From positions 2,408,001 through 2,472,000 of the forward strand of contig NZ_CP017080.1 of the NCBI RefSeq assembly GCF_001645685.2: 64,000 bases of DNA, written 5' to 3'. The notes beneath the pieces are model-generated. The model did no database searches, was not told the origin of the DNA, and saw only the letters and a program-made list of their open reading frames with translations. The stretch is from Peribacillus muralis (GTDB lineage Bacteria > Bacillota > Bacilli > Bacillales > DSM-1321). Made by a program: the position numbers and the translations under genes. This document shows, piece after piece, positions 63,743-64,000 of this stretch (its first letter is position 1; each line of letters begins with the position of its first letter).

Positions 63743-64000
63743 CTAGTTAAGTGTTATCTTCTTTTTATTTGGATTGATAATGGTCTGATTTTCTCCAATT
63801 AACGTTATATCGGCTGTAACCGCTGAATTCCCAACGACTGCACCATCTTCAATAATACAATTGCTGGCAATGATGCTTCGTTCGATATGAACGTTTTCAC
63901 CAATGGTTACGTTGGGCATGATGACTGAATCTTTTATTGTTGAACCATTACCGACCTGAACATTATACGATAGCACCGAATGTTCAATATTACCGTGAAT
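63743..64000 (-). CDS. glgC: glucose-1-phosphate adenylyltransferase GlgC, 3' end only
   Basis: 86 codons continue beyond the window. They are the end of the left-handed beta-helix domain: SYNVQVGNGSTIKDSVIMPN, TIGENVHIERSIIASNCIIE and DGAVVGNSAVTADITLIGEN. The catalytic domain lies outside the window. GlgC makes ADP-glucose from glucose-1-phosphate and ATP. The position directly before glgD in the same frame order as Bacillus glgBCDAP supports the call. Confidence 0.88.
   Translation of the reverse strand: MHGNIEHSVLSYNVQVGNGSTIKDSVIMPNVTIGENVHIERSIIASNCIIEDGAVVGNSAVTADITLIGENQTIINPNKKKITLN

Overview
The window reads as chromosomal DNA of a Bacillaceae bacterium, most like the Peribacillus / Bacillus simplex group. 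It is AT-rich with strong Gram-positive Shine-Dalgarno sites (GGAGG) and frequent TTG/GTG starts. It carries Bacillus-type families (YkuK, DUF2533/YpbS, IseA, ClpE with CtsR boxes, WalR boxes, OpuC, UPF0316, glgCDA). No rRNA, tRNA, CRISPR array or intact insertion sequence was seen. Functions come from family recognition by eye; no search was run.

Layout. 1-3.8 kb: a TAXI-type solute-binding lipoprotein behind a sigma-54 promoter, with the genes of an NtrC-type response regulator and its histidine kinase. 4-12 kb: DinB-like protein, beta-amylase, YkuK, DUF2533, OsmC, an MFS efflux pump behind a structured leader, MscS channel, and a Spo0M-like protein behind a yybP-ykoY (manganese) riboswitch. 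12.6-20 kb: iseA with WalR boxes, a PadR/HAAS pair, MBL hydrolase, an FAD oxidoreductase, and two decayed genes. 19.4-23.6 kb: a GntR-LhgO-DUF3870-CsiD glutarate/L-2-hydroxyglutarate locus whose csiD has lost its N-terminal part and is separated from its partners by a HEAT-repeat gene and a frameshifted membrane gene. 24-27 kb: low gene density with a tyrosine recombinase and a resolvase remnant. 27-33 kb: M20 amidohydrolase, asparaginase, SSS symporter with DUF3311, DUF2294, uvsE. 33-41 kb: PCYCGC lipoprotein, pullulanase, clpE, two broken genes, an NlpC/P60 endopeptidase with a WalR box, YdjM. 41-50 kb: LysR/YeiH pair, speD, opuCABCD. 50-55.5 kb: a decayed zone (acyl-CoA dehydrogenase, MFS transporter, GNAT) around an unusual HTH-coiled coil-J-domain protein. 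55.5-64 kb: SDR, histidine phosphatase, UPF0316, HNH, exoA, cls, glgA, glgD and the 3' end of glgC.

How the genes fit together. Beta-amylase, pullulanase and glgCDA cover alpha-glucan synthesis and breakdown. iseA (inhibitor) and an NlpC/P60 peptidase, the class of enzyme that IseA targets, both carry WalR-type boxes and so look like one cell-wall turnover circuit. The two-component system probably drives the TAXI transporter through sigma-54.

The window contains many broken genes: at least eight frameshifted, truncated or internally deleted. Several breaks lie in or beside short homopolymers, so base-call errors must be excluded. Others, such as the truncated csiD, the GNAT deletions and the multiply shifted glutamate-synthase fragment, cannot be explained that way.
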